Of a stretch of 48,079 nt of DNA, positions 7,358 to 14,792 are shown one piece after another. The notes beneath the pieces are model-generated. The model did not search any database. It had not been told where the DNA came from and saw nothing but the letters and a program-made list of their open reading frames with translations. Both the position numbers and the translations under genes were made by a program. The stretch comes from Chloroflexota bacterium (GTDB taxonomy: Bacteria; Chloroflexota; Anaerolineae; JAAYEA01). The stretch's first letter is position 1; every line of letters begins with the position of its first letter. The stretch covers positions 31,396-79,474 of the forward strand of contig JAIOAV010000002.1 of NCBI GenBank assembly GCA_019873665.1, read 5' to 3'.

Positions 7358-8857
7358 ATGAGCGCCCAACTGATCGGCCGCAAAGGTCCCGTCGCCGGCG
7401 CGCGTTTCACGCTGCCGCCAACTGTCACTACGCTTGGCGCGGATCCTTTCAACCACATCACATGGCGTGACGATCAGCTCGCTCCCCATCATGCTCGCAT
7501 CCGCTGGCAGGATGGGGAGTATGTCATCGAAGACCTGGAGAGCGATAGCGGCACCTTTGTGAACGGCAGCCGCATCGCGTCACCCACACGACTGCGCTCA
7601 GGAGATCGCCTGCGCATCGGAGAGAGCACTTGGCTCTTTGTGCAACCGACGCCGTCCGCGGCGCGCGTCCTGGACGCCCCACCACGTCCACGCAGCGACG
7701 CGGTTACATCTGCTCCGGCAAGCCTGCCCGATGAGGAGACGACCGTGGTCGCACCACCTGGCGTCATCCAGCCGGCGCAAACGCGTCAACAGCGGGCAAT
7801 GCTGATCGTGCTTCTGGCGGCGCTAGCGATCCTGGCGGCTTTTGTATTCCTGCTCGTGCCGCGATTGTGGACAACGTTCATGATGTCCCCCATCGCGACA
7901 TTCACGCCCACAGCTCGCCCCTCGGCCACTGCCACGCCTCTCCCTGCCCTCCCGACCTGGACGACTGCGCCGGAGACGAGGCCCGGCTATTACCCCGTGC
8001 CCATCCCGATCAACCCACCAGATGGGTCAGTGGGCGCGCGGTTCACCCTGCAATGGTCGTGGCGTGGGGCGCTGGCGGCGAACGAGTGGTATGAGGTCAG
8101 AGCGTGGCAGCCGGGCGAGCTGCCCCGCGTGCTGGCGTGGGTCAAGGTGCCCCAACACGAGATCGGCCCGGAGTTGCCGCCAGGGAGTTACAACTGGCAG
8201 GTCGGCGTCGTACAGGGCGTCGTGCCCGGGCAGAAGCAGCGCGACCTCAGCGCGCCCAGCGAGATCCGGCGGTTGACGCTGCTGGCGCTGACGGCGACCC
8301 TGACACCGCGGCCAACGGCCACTCCAACAACCCCCGTGCCTACGGCCACAGCGACTAACACGCCGATCCCACTTACTCGCGTGATCTTTGTGGGTATGAT
8401 CTACGACCTAGCGCAAGGGCTGCTCGCGCCCGTGCCCAACGCAGAGATACGCATCTATGTGGCGGACCAGCGCGTCGTGACGCGGGCAGATGCGTCGGGC
8501 AGGTACAGCGCCGAGTTCCGCCTGACCGGGCCCACGCAGGGGCAGCCGGTCAGCGTGCTCGTAGCCGCGCCCGGATACCAGCCAGGGACACGCGATTTCA
8601 CGCTAGGCGCGCTCGACCCTAACATGCCACACTACATCCCGTTGGATATAGGCCTCGTCATCGCGCCCACCCTGACGCCTACTTGGCTGCCGCCCACCGC
8701 GACGCCCACATCGCTCCCCACCGCGACCCGGACGCTGACCCATACGCCGCCCCCCACGTACACGCCACCGCCAACGGCGCTGCCGATCACCTTGACTCCC
8801 ACCTTCGTCCCGGGAGACACACCCATGCCCACGACGATCACGCCAGCGCCGCCGTAA
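7358..8857 (+). CDS. Membrane protein: FHA-like domain, TM helix, extracellular Thr/Pro linkers and a beta-sandwich
   Basis: The 499-residue protein has an N-terminal cytosolic FHA fold (residues ~5-98; EDLESDSGTFVNGSRI), a Thr/Pro linker, and one membrane helix at ~148-167 (AMLIVLLAALAILAAFVFLL). Outside the cell come TPTATP-type linkers (~180-205, 325-345, 430-499), an Ig-like region with a YNWQVGVV strand, and a carboxypeptidase-regulatory-like domain (~355-425: PNAEIRIY...DASGRYSAEF). The FHA phosphothreonine-binding residues look degenerate: the usual GR is GAD and the usual SRxH is APHH, although H, the NG turn and the fold remain. The start at 7358 has GGAAGGGAGAG upstream. The role is unknown. 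It probably links the cytosol to the envelope. Confidence 0.8.
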   Translation: MSAQLIGRKGPVAGARFTLPPTVTTLGADPFNHITWRDDQLAPHHARIRWQDGEYVIEDLESDSGTFVNGSRIASPTRLRSGDRLRIGESTWLFVQPTPSAARVLDAPPRPRSDAVTSAPASLPDEETTVVAPPGVIQPAQTRQQRAMLIVLLAALAILAAFVFLLVPRLWTTFMMSPIATFTPTARPSATATPLPALPTWTTAPETRPGYYPVPIPINPPDGSVGARFTLQWSWRGALAANEWYEVRAWQPGELPRVLAWVKVPQHEIGPELPPGSYNWQVGVVQGVVPGQKQRDLSAPSEIRRLTLLALTATLTPRPTATPTTPVPTATATNTPIPLTRVIFVGMIYDLAQGLLAPVPNAEIRIYVADQRVVTRADASGRYSAEFRLTGPTQGQPVSVLVAAPGYQPGTRDFTLGALDPNMPHYIPLDIGLVIAPTLTPTWLPPTATPTSLPTATRTLTHTPPPTYTPPPTALPITLTPTFVPGDTPMPTTITPAPP

Positions 8858-8878
8858 GGCGGAATGCATCGGCGAGGA

Positions 8879-11134
8879 TCAGTGTGCGGTGCGCGAGATG
8901 ATGTCGTCCTGGAGGTCGCGACTGAGCGTGACAAAGTAGGCGCTGAAACCGCCCACGCGCACTGTCAGGTTGGCGTGCGCCTGCGGATCGCGCTGCGCCG
9001 CCAACAGCGTCTCGCGGTCCACCACATTGACCTGCACCTGCAGGCCCCCCGCGGCAAAGTAGGTGCGAAGGAGGGCAACCATCTTGTCCACTGCATCGGG
9101 CGTGGCGAAGAAACTGGGCGCGAACTTCATATTGAGGACGATGGAGGTGTTCCCCAGATCGGTCGGCAACTGCGCCACGGACTGCATCAGCGCCGTGGGG
9201 CCGGCCCGATCCATCCCCTGCGCGGCGCCGGCGGAATCGGCCAGCACGGTGTAGGCAAGGCGGCCATCTGGCGTGGCGCCGGTCTGGCGGCCGCAGCTCT
9301 CGTGATAGGTGAAGACGACCTCACCTGGGATAAAGACGCCGCCCCCGGCAGCAGATTGCGCATGCCAGCCGCGATAGAGCTGCTCTGTGAGGCGCGTCCG
9401 AATCGCATCTACCCGCGGGTCATTGTTGCCGAACTTGGGCGCGGCCCGCAGCGCGGCGCGCAGCCGATCATGCCCCTGAAAGTTGGCATCCAGCGCGGCC
9501 ACCAGCTCGGGTAGGGTCACGATTCCCCGCTCAAAGACCACCTCCCGGATCGCGACCAGGCTATCGGCCAGATTGGTCAGCCCGGCGATCTCCCCTTCGA
9601 TGCCGTTGTAGCGTGCGCCACTGTGCCAGATATTCCGCCCGCGCGCCACGCAATCGCAGGTAAAGAGGCTACGCAGCGCATACCCTTCGCGCGCGGCAAA
9701 GTGGCGGTAGTTGAGGTTATTGACATCCGCCTCCAACCTGACAAAGTAGTCCATCTGACGGGAGAGCGCCTCTTCCAGCGCCTCGTAGCTGTGCAAAGAC
9801 TCGGCATTGCCCATATGTGGGCCCACCTGCTTTTGCAGGCGCGGGTCAAAGCCGTCGTGCAGTGTCAGCTCCAGCACCTTGGCGGCATTCATCAGCCCCG
9901 CGTCGTTCATAAAGTGGCTCCGACCCGGGATGACCATCTGGCTGCAGCCAGCCAGGCAATAGTCGCGCGCCTCCGTCAGTGGGATGCCGAGATTGACGAT
10001 GCCGGCGATGGCAGGCGCGTCGTTGTAAAGCGCCGGCGTGCCAGCGCCACAAGACAACGTCTCCACCGCCTCTTGCCAGAGGCGCGCCGGGCTCCCGTCG
10101 TGCAGACGCAGGCAGAGATTGGGGTGCGGACGGCGGCAGTGGCGGGTCGCGGCCAGCGCCAGGTAGGTGATCTCGTTGGTGGCGTCCTCGCCCTCCCGCG
10201 CCCGCCCCCCGCTCGTCAGGTTCTGGATGTGGCCGCTCTGGGCGACCTTGAGCCAGAACTCGATGATCCACTCCAACGCGACCTCGCGGCTCAACTGCCC
10301 CGCGGCCAAGTCGCGCTCGTAATAGGGGCCAAGATACTGATCAAAGCGGCCTACCGAATCGGCGCCGGAAAGGGAGTGCAAAAACCAGATCTGCTGCATG
10401 GCATCACGGAAATCGCGCGCCGGACCATGCGCCAGATACCAGCAGCGCGCCGCCATCTCGCTCAGCTCTGCACGGCGCGCCGCGTCCGCGCAGCGCAGCA
10501 CCTCGGCATCGCACAGCTCGGCGTAACGGAGCATCAGCCCCTGCGCGGCCCGCACGGTAACGCGCATCGCCTCATAGAACGAGGCGGTCTCCGGCTCCTG
10601 CGGGACGCGCGCCGCGGCGGCTTCCTCTACCTCTGCCGCGATGCCATCCCATCCCTGTCGCAAGAGCCACGGATAGTCCGGCACCAGATGTCCGCCCCAG
10701 ATCTGCGCCGGGGCAGCGCCGGACTCCATCGCCAGACGCTCGGCATCGCTGGCCTGATCCGCTGGCCACGTCATATAAGCGTGCGCGGCCACCTGCGCCA
10801 CCTTTTCCTCCACGTCTGGTGAGATGCGCCCCGCCGCCCGTGCCGCCTCCAGTCGCGCCCGGTTGATGGTCGTGCCGCGCGCATAGTAAAAGTAGACAAG
10901 CTCGTTGGTGAACTGGTCGTGGCACAGCTCGCCAACGAAGCGCTCGTCCGGCCCCACAGTCAGCGCCATCTGCGCCCAGGTAGCAGCGCGCGCCCGCGCC
11001 TCGCGCAGGGCGGGCGCGGCGTCCAGGTTTGCCACGTAGGCGTCGAGGTAATAGGTCGTGAAACGGGTCAGATCCCGCGACGCATCGCGTCGCGCATCCA
11101 CGCGCGCGGCCAGGCGTGTCAAGCGATCGTCCAC
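8879..11134 (-). CDS. Glycyl radical enzyme of the pyruvate formate-lyase family, substrate unknown
   Basis: This 751-residue protein has the two defining sites of glycyl radical enzymes. One is the radical loop RVGGFSAYF near the C-terminus, with Gly729 as the predicted radical carrier. The other is the active-site loop YCLAGCSQM, with Cys397. Such enzymes work only without oxygen and need a radical-SAM activase, which is not in the window. In dehydratase, lyase and decarboxylase members the Cys is followed by V/I-E. Here it is followed by Ser-Gln, so the usual acid/base Glu is absent and the substrate cannot be assigned. The start is GTG at 11134, with GGAGGAGG five bases upstream. The gene is convergent with the FHA gene and divergent from the next. 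Confidence 0.85.
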   Translation of the reverse strand: MDDRLTRLAARVDARRDASRDLTRFTTYYLDAYVANLDAAPALREARARAATWAQMALTVGPDERFVGELCHDQFTNELVYFYYARGTTINRARLEAARAAGRISPDVEEKVAQVAAHAYMTWPADQASDAERLAMESGAAPAQIWGGHLVPDYPWLLRQGWDGIAAEVEEAAAARVPQEPETASFYEAMRVTVRAAQGLMLRYAELCDAEVLRCADAARRAELSEMAARCWYLAHGPARDFRDAMQQIWFLHSLSGADSVGRFDQYLGPYYERDLAAGQLSREVALEWIIEFWLKVAQSGHIQNLTSGGRAREGEDATNEITYLALAATRHCRRPHPNLCLRLHDGSPARLWQEAVETLSCGAGTPALYNDAPAIAGIVNLGIPLTEARDYCLAGCSQMVIPGRSHFMNDAGLMNAAKVLELTLHDGFDPRLQKQVGPHMGNAESLHSYEALEEALSRQMDYFVRLEADVNNLNYRHFAAREGYALRSLFTCDCVARGRNIWHSGARYNGIEGEIAGLTNLADSLVAIREVVFERGIVTLPELVAALDANFQGHDRLRAALRAAPKFGNNDPRVDAIRTRLTEQLYRGWHAQSAAGGGVFIPGEVVFTYHESCGRQTGATPDGRLAYTVLADSAGAAQGMDRAGPTALMQSVAQLPTDLGNTSIVLNMKFAPSFFATPDAVDKMVALLRTYFAAGGLQVQVNVVDRETLLAAQRDPQAHANLTVRVGGFSAYFVTLSRDLQDDIISRTAH

Positions 11135-11234
11135 TTTGCCTCCTCCCAGTCACTCCCAGCGATAGCTGATTATAGGCTGGGTCCCATCGCCGATCAAGTC
11201 GCCGCGACGAGAATCGTGGATTTGGCGAAAACGG

Positions 11235-11262
11235 TTGACTTGCGAGGACTCTACACTATAAT
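11235..11262 (+). promoter_or_regulatory. Promoter giving an apparently leaderless mRNA
   Basis: TTGACT (11235-11240), a 16-base spacer and perfect TATAAT (11257-11262) are followed by only six bases and then ATG at 11269. The expected transcription start is the A of the start codon. There is no Shine-Dalgarno sequence. Confidence 0.75.
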
Positions 11263-11268
11263 GAAAGC

Positions 11269-13017
11269 ATGAGCGAGCACGATATCAGCATGTATGCGAT
11301 CGCGCCGCCGCGGATCGATCCCGCGACGGAACATATCATCGCGCGTCTGGCGCAAGTCCCCCTTTTCGCGGGCCTATCGCAGGAGCAGCGGCTGGCGCTG
11401 GCGCCCATTGTGGTGCGTCAGCACGCGCCTGCTAACGAGGTCATAGTCCGTCAAGGAGAGATCGGCACCTCGCTCTTTATCGTGGACTCGGGCGAGGTGG
11501 TGTCCATCGCGCTAGACGCCAAAGGAGAGCGCACGCCGCCGCGCTTTTTCGGGCCCGGCGACTCTTTCGGCGAGACCTCGCTGCTGGTGGGCGAGCCGCG
11601 CGATGCCACGATCCGCGTCAAAGAGGCCGCCGACCTGCTGCGCATTGACAAGGACGACTTTTACCGGCTGATCGCGCGGCACCGCGATATCTGGGAGTCG
11701 CTCGCCGTGCGACCCGACGTGCGCATCAAGCTGTCGGCGCCGCGCTTTCGCTGGCTGACCCAGAGCGAACAGGTGGAATGGTTCGGCCGCAAGCACTGGA
11801 TCGTGCTCCTGCGCGACGTGATGATGCCGCTAACGTTGTGGGGAGCGATATCGGTCCTGCTGATCCTCCTGGAAAGGACGCTCAGCGTGCGGATCGCCGA
11901 GGCGGGGAGCCTGATCACCCTGCTGCTGATGCTGCCGTGGCTGGCCTGGATCGTCATTGACTGGCGCAACGACTATCACGTGGTGACGAACCGCCGCGTG
12001 GTGCATGCCGAAACGATCCTCTTGCGTTACCAGGCGCGCGATGAAGCCCCGCTGGACAAGATCCAGAACATCTCCATGCGGCGTGGCGTATTGGGCAACT
12101 CATTAGGTTTTGCGCACATGTCCATCGCCACCGCCGCCGGCCGCGGCGGGCGCGTGGATTTTCACTGGGTCACGCAGCCCGAGCTGGTGACGCAGGTGAT
12201 CAACGAGCAGATCCGCCGCTTCAAGAGTATGGAAAGGCTGCGAGGGCGAGAGGAGATCGAGCAGCTTCTGATGGAGCGGCTGACGCCGGGTGCCGAGGGC
12301 GCGTGGTGGGAGTATCAGGCACCACCGAAGGAAGAGCGGCCGCGCGATGTGCTTTCGCTCCTGCAACGTCGCAAGGGGTGCGCCACGGCGCTGATGGAGA
12401 CAGCGCTGTACTCATTCCTGGTGCGGCCCCACCTGCCGCGCCTTGGGGTCATCGAGGAGGACGGCAGCATCATCTGGCGCAAGCATTGGGTGATCCTGTT
12501 GCGGCAGATCACAGCGCCGGCGTTCCTGTTAGGCATCCTGTGCTTGCTGGTCGCCTATGGACTCTACCAACCGTATCCCGGGCTGAGCCGACTGGCGCTC
12601 CTTGTAGTCTCAGCGCCTATCGCCGGCGCGCTCTTTTTCTGGCTCACCTGGGGATACGAGGACTGGCGCAACGACATCTATGCGCTGACGCCCACCCAGA
12701 TCATTGACATCGAGCGCATGCCGTTCCTCTTTCGCGAGACGCGGCGGCAGGCGAGCCTGGACAATATCCAGGACATCCGCTTTGTGATCCCCGGCTTCTG
12801 GCATAGCCTGCTGAACATGGGGAACGTGATCATCCAGACGGCCGGGCAAGGGCAGTTCACCTTTGACTCGGTCTATGATCCTTCGGCAGTCCAGAAAGAG
12901 ATCTTTATGCGCATCGAGGACTTTCGCCAACGGCGGCGCGAGGAGGAGCGCCACGAGCGCGAGCACGAGATCGCCGACTGGTTCGGGGTCTATGCGGAGA
13001 AGCAAGGCCCGCCGTAG
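11269..13017 (+). CDS. Cyclic-nucleotide-binding domain fused to two membrane bPH2 modules
   Basis: Residues ~22-150 form a cNMP-binding (Crp-type) domain with the phosphate-binding cassette FGETSLLVGEPRDATI, including the Arg that contacts the cyclic phosphate. Two copies of a helical-pair plus PH-like unit follow. The first has membrane helices at ~183-232, then a bPH2 domain (DWRNDYHVVTNRRVVHAE, DKIQNISMRRG). The second has membrane helices at ~410-462, then bPH2 (EDWRNDIYALTPTQIIDIER, LDNIQDIRFVIPG). WRND, (L)DKIQ/LDNIQ and the following Arg repeat in both, showing internal duplication. The C-terminus is a charged helix. It is probably a membrane sensor responding to a nucleotide second messenger; this is inference. 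The mRNA appears leaderless. Confidence 0.85.
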   Translation: MSEHDISMYAIAPPRIDPATEHIIARLAQVPLFAGLSQEQRLALAPIVVRQHAPANEVIVRQGEIGTSLFIVDSGEVVSIALDAKGERTPPRFFGPGDSFGETSLLVGEPRDATIRVKEAADLLRIDKDDFYRLIARHRDIWESLAVRPDVRIKLSAPRFRWLTQSEQVEWFGRKHWIVLLRDVMMPLTLWGAISVLLILLERTLSVRIAEAGSLITLLLMLPWLAWIVIDWRNDYHVVTNRRVVHAETILLRYQARDEAPLDKIQNISMRRGVLGNSLGFAHMSIATAAGRGGRVDFHWVTQPELVTQVINEQIRRFKSMERLRGREEIEQLLMERLTPGAEGAWWEYQAPPKEERPRDVLSLLQRRKGCATALMETALYSFLVRPHLPRLGVIEEDGSIIWRKHWVILLRQITAPAFLLGILCLLVAYGLYQPYPGLSRLALLVVSAPIAGALFFWLTWGYEDWRNDIYALTPTQIIDIERMPFLFRETRRQASLDNIQDIRFVIPGFWHSLLNMGNVIIQTAGQGQFTFDSVYDPSAVQKEIFMRIEDFRQRRREEERHEREHEIADWFGVYAEKQGPP

Positions 13018-13097
13018 GGAGGATAGAGGGCGCATGTGATGGCCGACTGGCGGCCATCAGCGGAGCAGCTACACGCATGTACTATGTATCCAAGACG

Positions 13098-13134
13098 GAG
13101 GCATTGCCGAGGTTGATTAACCCGGCAATGCCTC
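13098..13134. terminator. Hairpin between convergent genes
   Basis: GAGGCATTGCCG (13098-13109) and CGGCAATGCCTC (13123-13134) form a 12-bp perfect stem. It lies between the stop at 13017 and the convergent stop at 13154, likely a shared terminator without a strong U-tract. Confidence 0.6.
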
Positions 13135-13153
13135 TAGTTGCGATGAATCCTCG

Positions 13154-14179
13154 TTAACGCGGATCGCCATCTACTTGAAGCCGGTATGACGCAAGATCAG
13201 AATAGTTCCGCCCTGTGAACAACATCTCAAAGCTGCTCTCCTGCCCAGGGTCAAGGTGAGTGCTGCTCACATAGCAAAACTCACAGCCGATAACCTTCCC
13301 GGCGACATCATATGCGGTTCCGACCGGGCTAACATATTCCACGCGCCGGCTATCATTGTTGCGCACCAACCCGATGATAGTGTACCAGCCGAACCTAGAA
13401 TCGTATGAGCCAGAGTGATTATAGATGAACAAGTTGGGTGCCGGTTCGCCATCCGTCCAGAAGGAAGGCGACTCAAACCGATACGAAGCCCATCCAGCAG
13501 GCTGAGAGAGTAGTATCTCAAAGCAAGTCTTGTCAGCAGGCGCAAGGTTATCAAGATGAATGTACGTGAAGTCAGTGGCCAATAGCTGTCCATCCTGCCG
13601 AAAGACATTGGCGGTGATCTTGACAAAGCGTAGATAGTTTGAGGTGTTGTTCCAAACCTCGCCCAGTATATGCAGGTAGTTGATGCTGTCTACATAGTAG
13701 GTATGATTGGGAAGAACGTAAACGCCACTAGGCGCACTCGTGGGCGTTCGCGTAGGTGTACGGGTCGGCGTCCAGGTCACGGTTGGCGTCCTTGTTCTAG
13801 TAGGCGTGCGACTGTGCGTCGGCGTCGCCGTCCGTGTTCTGGTCAGTGTATTCGTCGCCGTCCTAGTTCCGGTAGGTGACGCGGTGATGGTAGAAGTGAT
13901 CGTCCTGGTCGATGTGCTTGTAAATGTAGCTGTTGTGGTCGGTGTGGAACTCGGCGTAGCGCTGCTTGTTGGAGTCGAGGTGATCGTTGGTGTCGGCGTA
14001 TGACTGGGCGTGGTTGTTGGTGTCGCGGTAGGGACGGCAAGTTTCTCGATGCGTGGTAGATAGATGGAAGCAGTTAGAGTCTCTGGAGGCTCTTCAGCTC
14101 GGACAAACGAAGAACCCCATATGAACAAGAGAGCTACGACCGCCACGAGGATTACCAGAACTACATCATGTCTTCTCAT
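13154..14179 (-). CDS. Secreted or anchored Thr/Pro-rich protein with FxLYD-like domains
   Basis: The 341-residue product begins with a signal-anchor helix (VVLVILVAVVALLFIWGSSF). It continues with ~100 residues of TPT/TRT/TST low-complexity linker (about residues 50-150), then two beta-rich repeats. These have HILGEVWNNTSNYLRFVKI and IIGLVRNNDSRRVEYVSPV, each followed by a 'DPGQ/APADKT-SFE' strand, the pattern of FxLYD-type extracellular domains. The ATG at 14179 follows AGGAGGGGAGG, and an upstream frame extension lacks a ribosome site. It overlaps the preceding small gene by 14 bases, so the two are co-translated. The function is unknown, with a surface role likely. The repetitive DNA here is coding, not an array. 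Confidence 0.75.
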   Translation of the reverse strand: MRRHDVVLVILVAVVALLFIWGSSFVRAEEPPETLTASIYLPRIEKLAVPTATPTTTPSHTPTPTITSTPTSSATPSSTPTTTATFTSTSTRTITSTITASPTGTRTATNTLTRTRTATPTHSRTPTRTRTPTVTWTPTRTPTRTPTSAPSGVYVLPNHTYYVDSINYLHILGEVWNNTSNYLRFVKITANVFRQDGQLLATDFTYIHLDNLAPADKTCFEILLSQPAGWASYRFESPSFWTDGEPAPNLFIYNHSGSYDSRFGWYTIIGLVRNNDSRRVEYVSPVGTAYDVAGKVIGCEFCYVSSTHLDPGQESSFEMLFTGRNYSDLASYRLQVDGDPR

Positions 14180-14450
14180 TCCTCCCCTCCTTGCACATAA
14201 GGAAACCGTAATAGGTGCAAATCGCAATGGTCATAGTCGCCAGCAGAAGCGGCAAGGCGAAGCACCCACAGCCGATACGCTTGTGAATCTGTGTGCCGAG
14301 AGGGGCCGATGAGCCGGTGAGTGCCTTCCGTATCTTCTTCCTAGCCTGCACTTTGAGGCTGTCGCCAGAGCCGGTAATCGCCTTGCGTATCGCCCTCTTG
14401 GTGCGTCGGTTATGCCGATCCTGCATCTTTTCCAGAAACGATTTGGGCAT
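14166..14450 (-). CDS. Small basic protein with a C-terminal membrane helix
   Basis: The 94-residue product starts MPKSFLEKMQDRHNRRTKR, is strongly basic through residue ~65, and ends in a single hydrophobic helix (GCGCFALPLLLATMTIAICTYYG). It is therefore probably tail-anchored with a positive cytoplasmic face. GGAGG lies seven bases before the ATG at 14450. A TATAAT at 14499-14494 suggests its own promoter, though the -35 element is poor. Its stop overlaps the start of the FxLYD protein by 14 bases, making a two-gene unit. I recognise no family. Confidence 0.6.
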   Translation of the reverse strand: MPKSFLEKMQDRHNRRTKRAIRKAITGSGDSLKVQARKKIRKALTGSSAPLGTQIHKRIGCGCFALPLLLATMTIAICTYYGFLMCKEGRNEKT

Positions 14451-14528
14451 TGTCGCGCCTCCGTGCCAACGCCAAAAATCCGAGGCCAACGATATTATAG
14501 CGCATTCCATGCGAAAAGCACTCCCAGA

Positions 14529-14546
14529 TTTCGCTTTCAAGCGAAA
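14529..14546. repeat. Short inverted repeat
   Basis: TTTCGCTT and AAGCGAAA form an 8-bp perfect stem around TC, between the tRNA terminator and the promoter region of the small membrane-protein gene. It could be an operator or a second terminator stem. Confidence 0.4.
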
Positions 14547-14564
14547 CTGGCGCGTTTGCTAAGC

Positions 14565-14598
14565 AAAAAGCCCTCGCCGGCGCACACCGGCGATGGCT
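14565..14598 (-). terminator. Intrinsic terminator of the tRNA-Pro/tRNA-Gly unit
   Basis: On the minus strand AGCCATCGCCGG pairs with CCGGCGAGGGCT (one mismatch) and is followed by TTTTT at 14569-14565. It lies five bases beyond the tRNA-Gly 3' end. Confidence 0.85.
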
Positions 14599-14603
14599 TT
14601 CAG

Positions 14604-14676
14604 AGCGGGCGACGAGACTCGAACTCGCGACAACCTGCTTGGAAGGCAGGGGCTCTACCAACTGAGCTACACCCGC
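14604..14676 (-). tRNA. tRNA-Gly (TCC)
   Basis: A 73-base cloverleaf with acceptor GCGGGTG/CGCCCGC, anticodon arm CTGC-CTTCCAA-GCAG (anticodon TCC), T loop TTCGAGT and discriminator U, as usual for Gly. CCA is not encoded. It follows tRNA-Pro by five bases in the same transcript. Confidence 0.97.
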
Positions 14677-14681
14677 ACCCA

Positions 14682-14754
14682 TCGGGGCGAGAGGACTTGA
14701 ACCTCCGACTTCATGGTCCCAAACCATGCGCGCTACCAACTGCGCTACGCCCCG
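14682..14754 (-). tRNA. tRNA-Pro (TGG)
   Basis: A 73-base cloverleaf with acceptor CGGGGCG/CGCCCCG, the C1-G72 start typical of bacterial tRNA-Pro, anticodon arm ATGG-TTTGGGA-CCAT (anticodon TGG) and discriminator A. CCA is not encoded. It is first in a Pro-Gly tandem. Confidence 0.97.
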
Positions 14755-14763
14755 GATGCCCCT

Positions 14764-14791
14764 AGTATAGCCAAATGGGGCAAAACGTCAA
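14764..14791 (-). promoter_or_regulatory. Promoter of the tRNA-Pro/tRNA-Gly unit
   Basis: TTGACG (14791-14786) and TATACT (14769-14764) have a 16-base spacer on the minus strand and abut the 3' end of sbcC. The tRNA-Pro 5' end is nine bases after the -10 element. Confidence 0.85.
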
Positions 14792-14792
14792 G

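Noticed and set aside
8280..8857. ACGCCCAC-type repetitive DNA in the FHA gene
   Set aside because: Again Thr/Pro linker codons, in frame and protein-driven.
13740..14040. Tandem short repeats resembling an array
   Set aside because: They are coding repeats (Thr-Pro-Thr codons) in the linker of the FxLYD protein. Units are of variable length with no spacers, so this is not a CRISPR.
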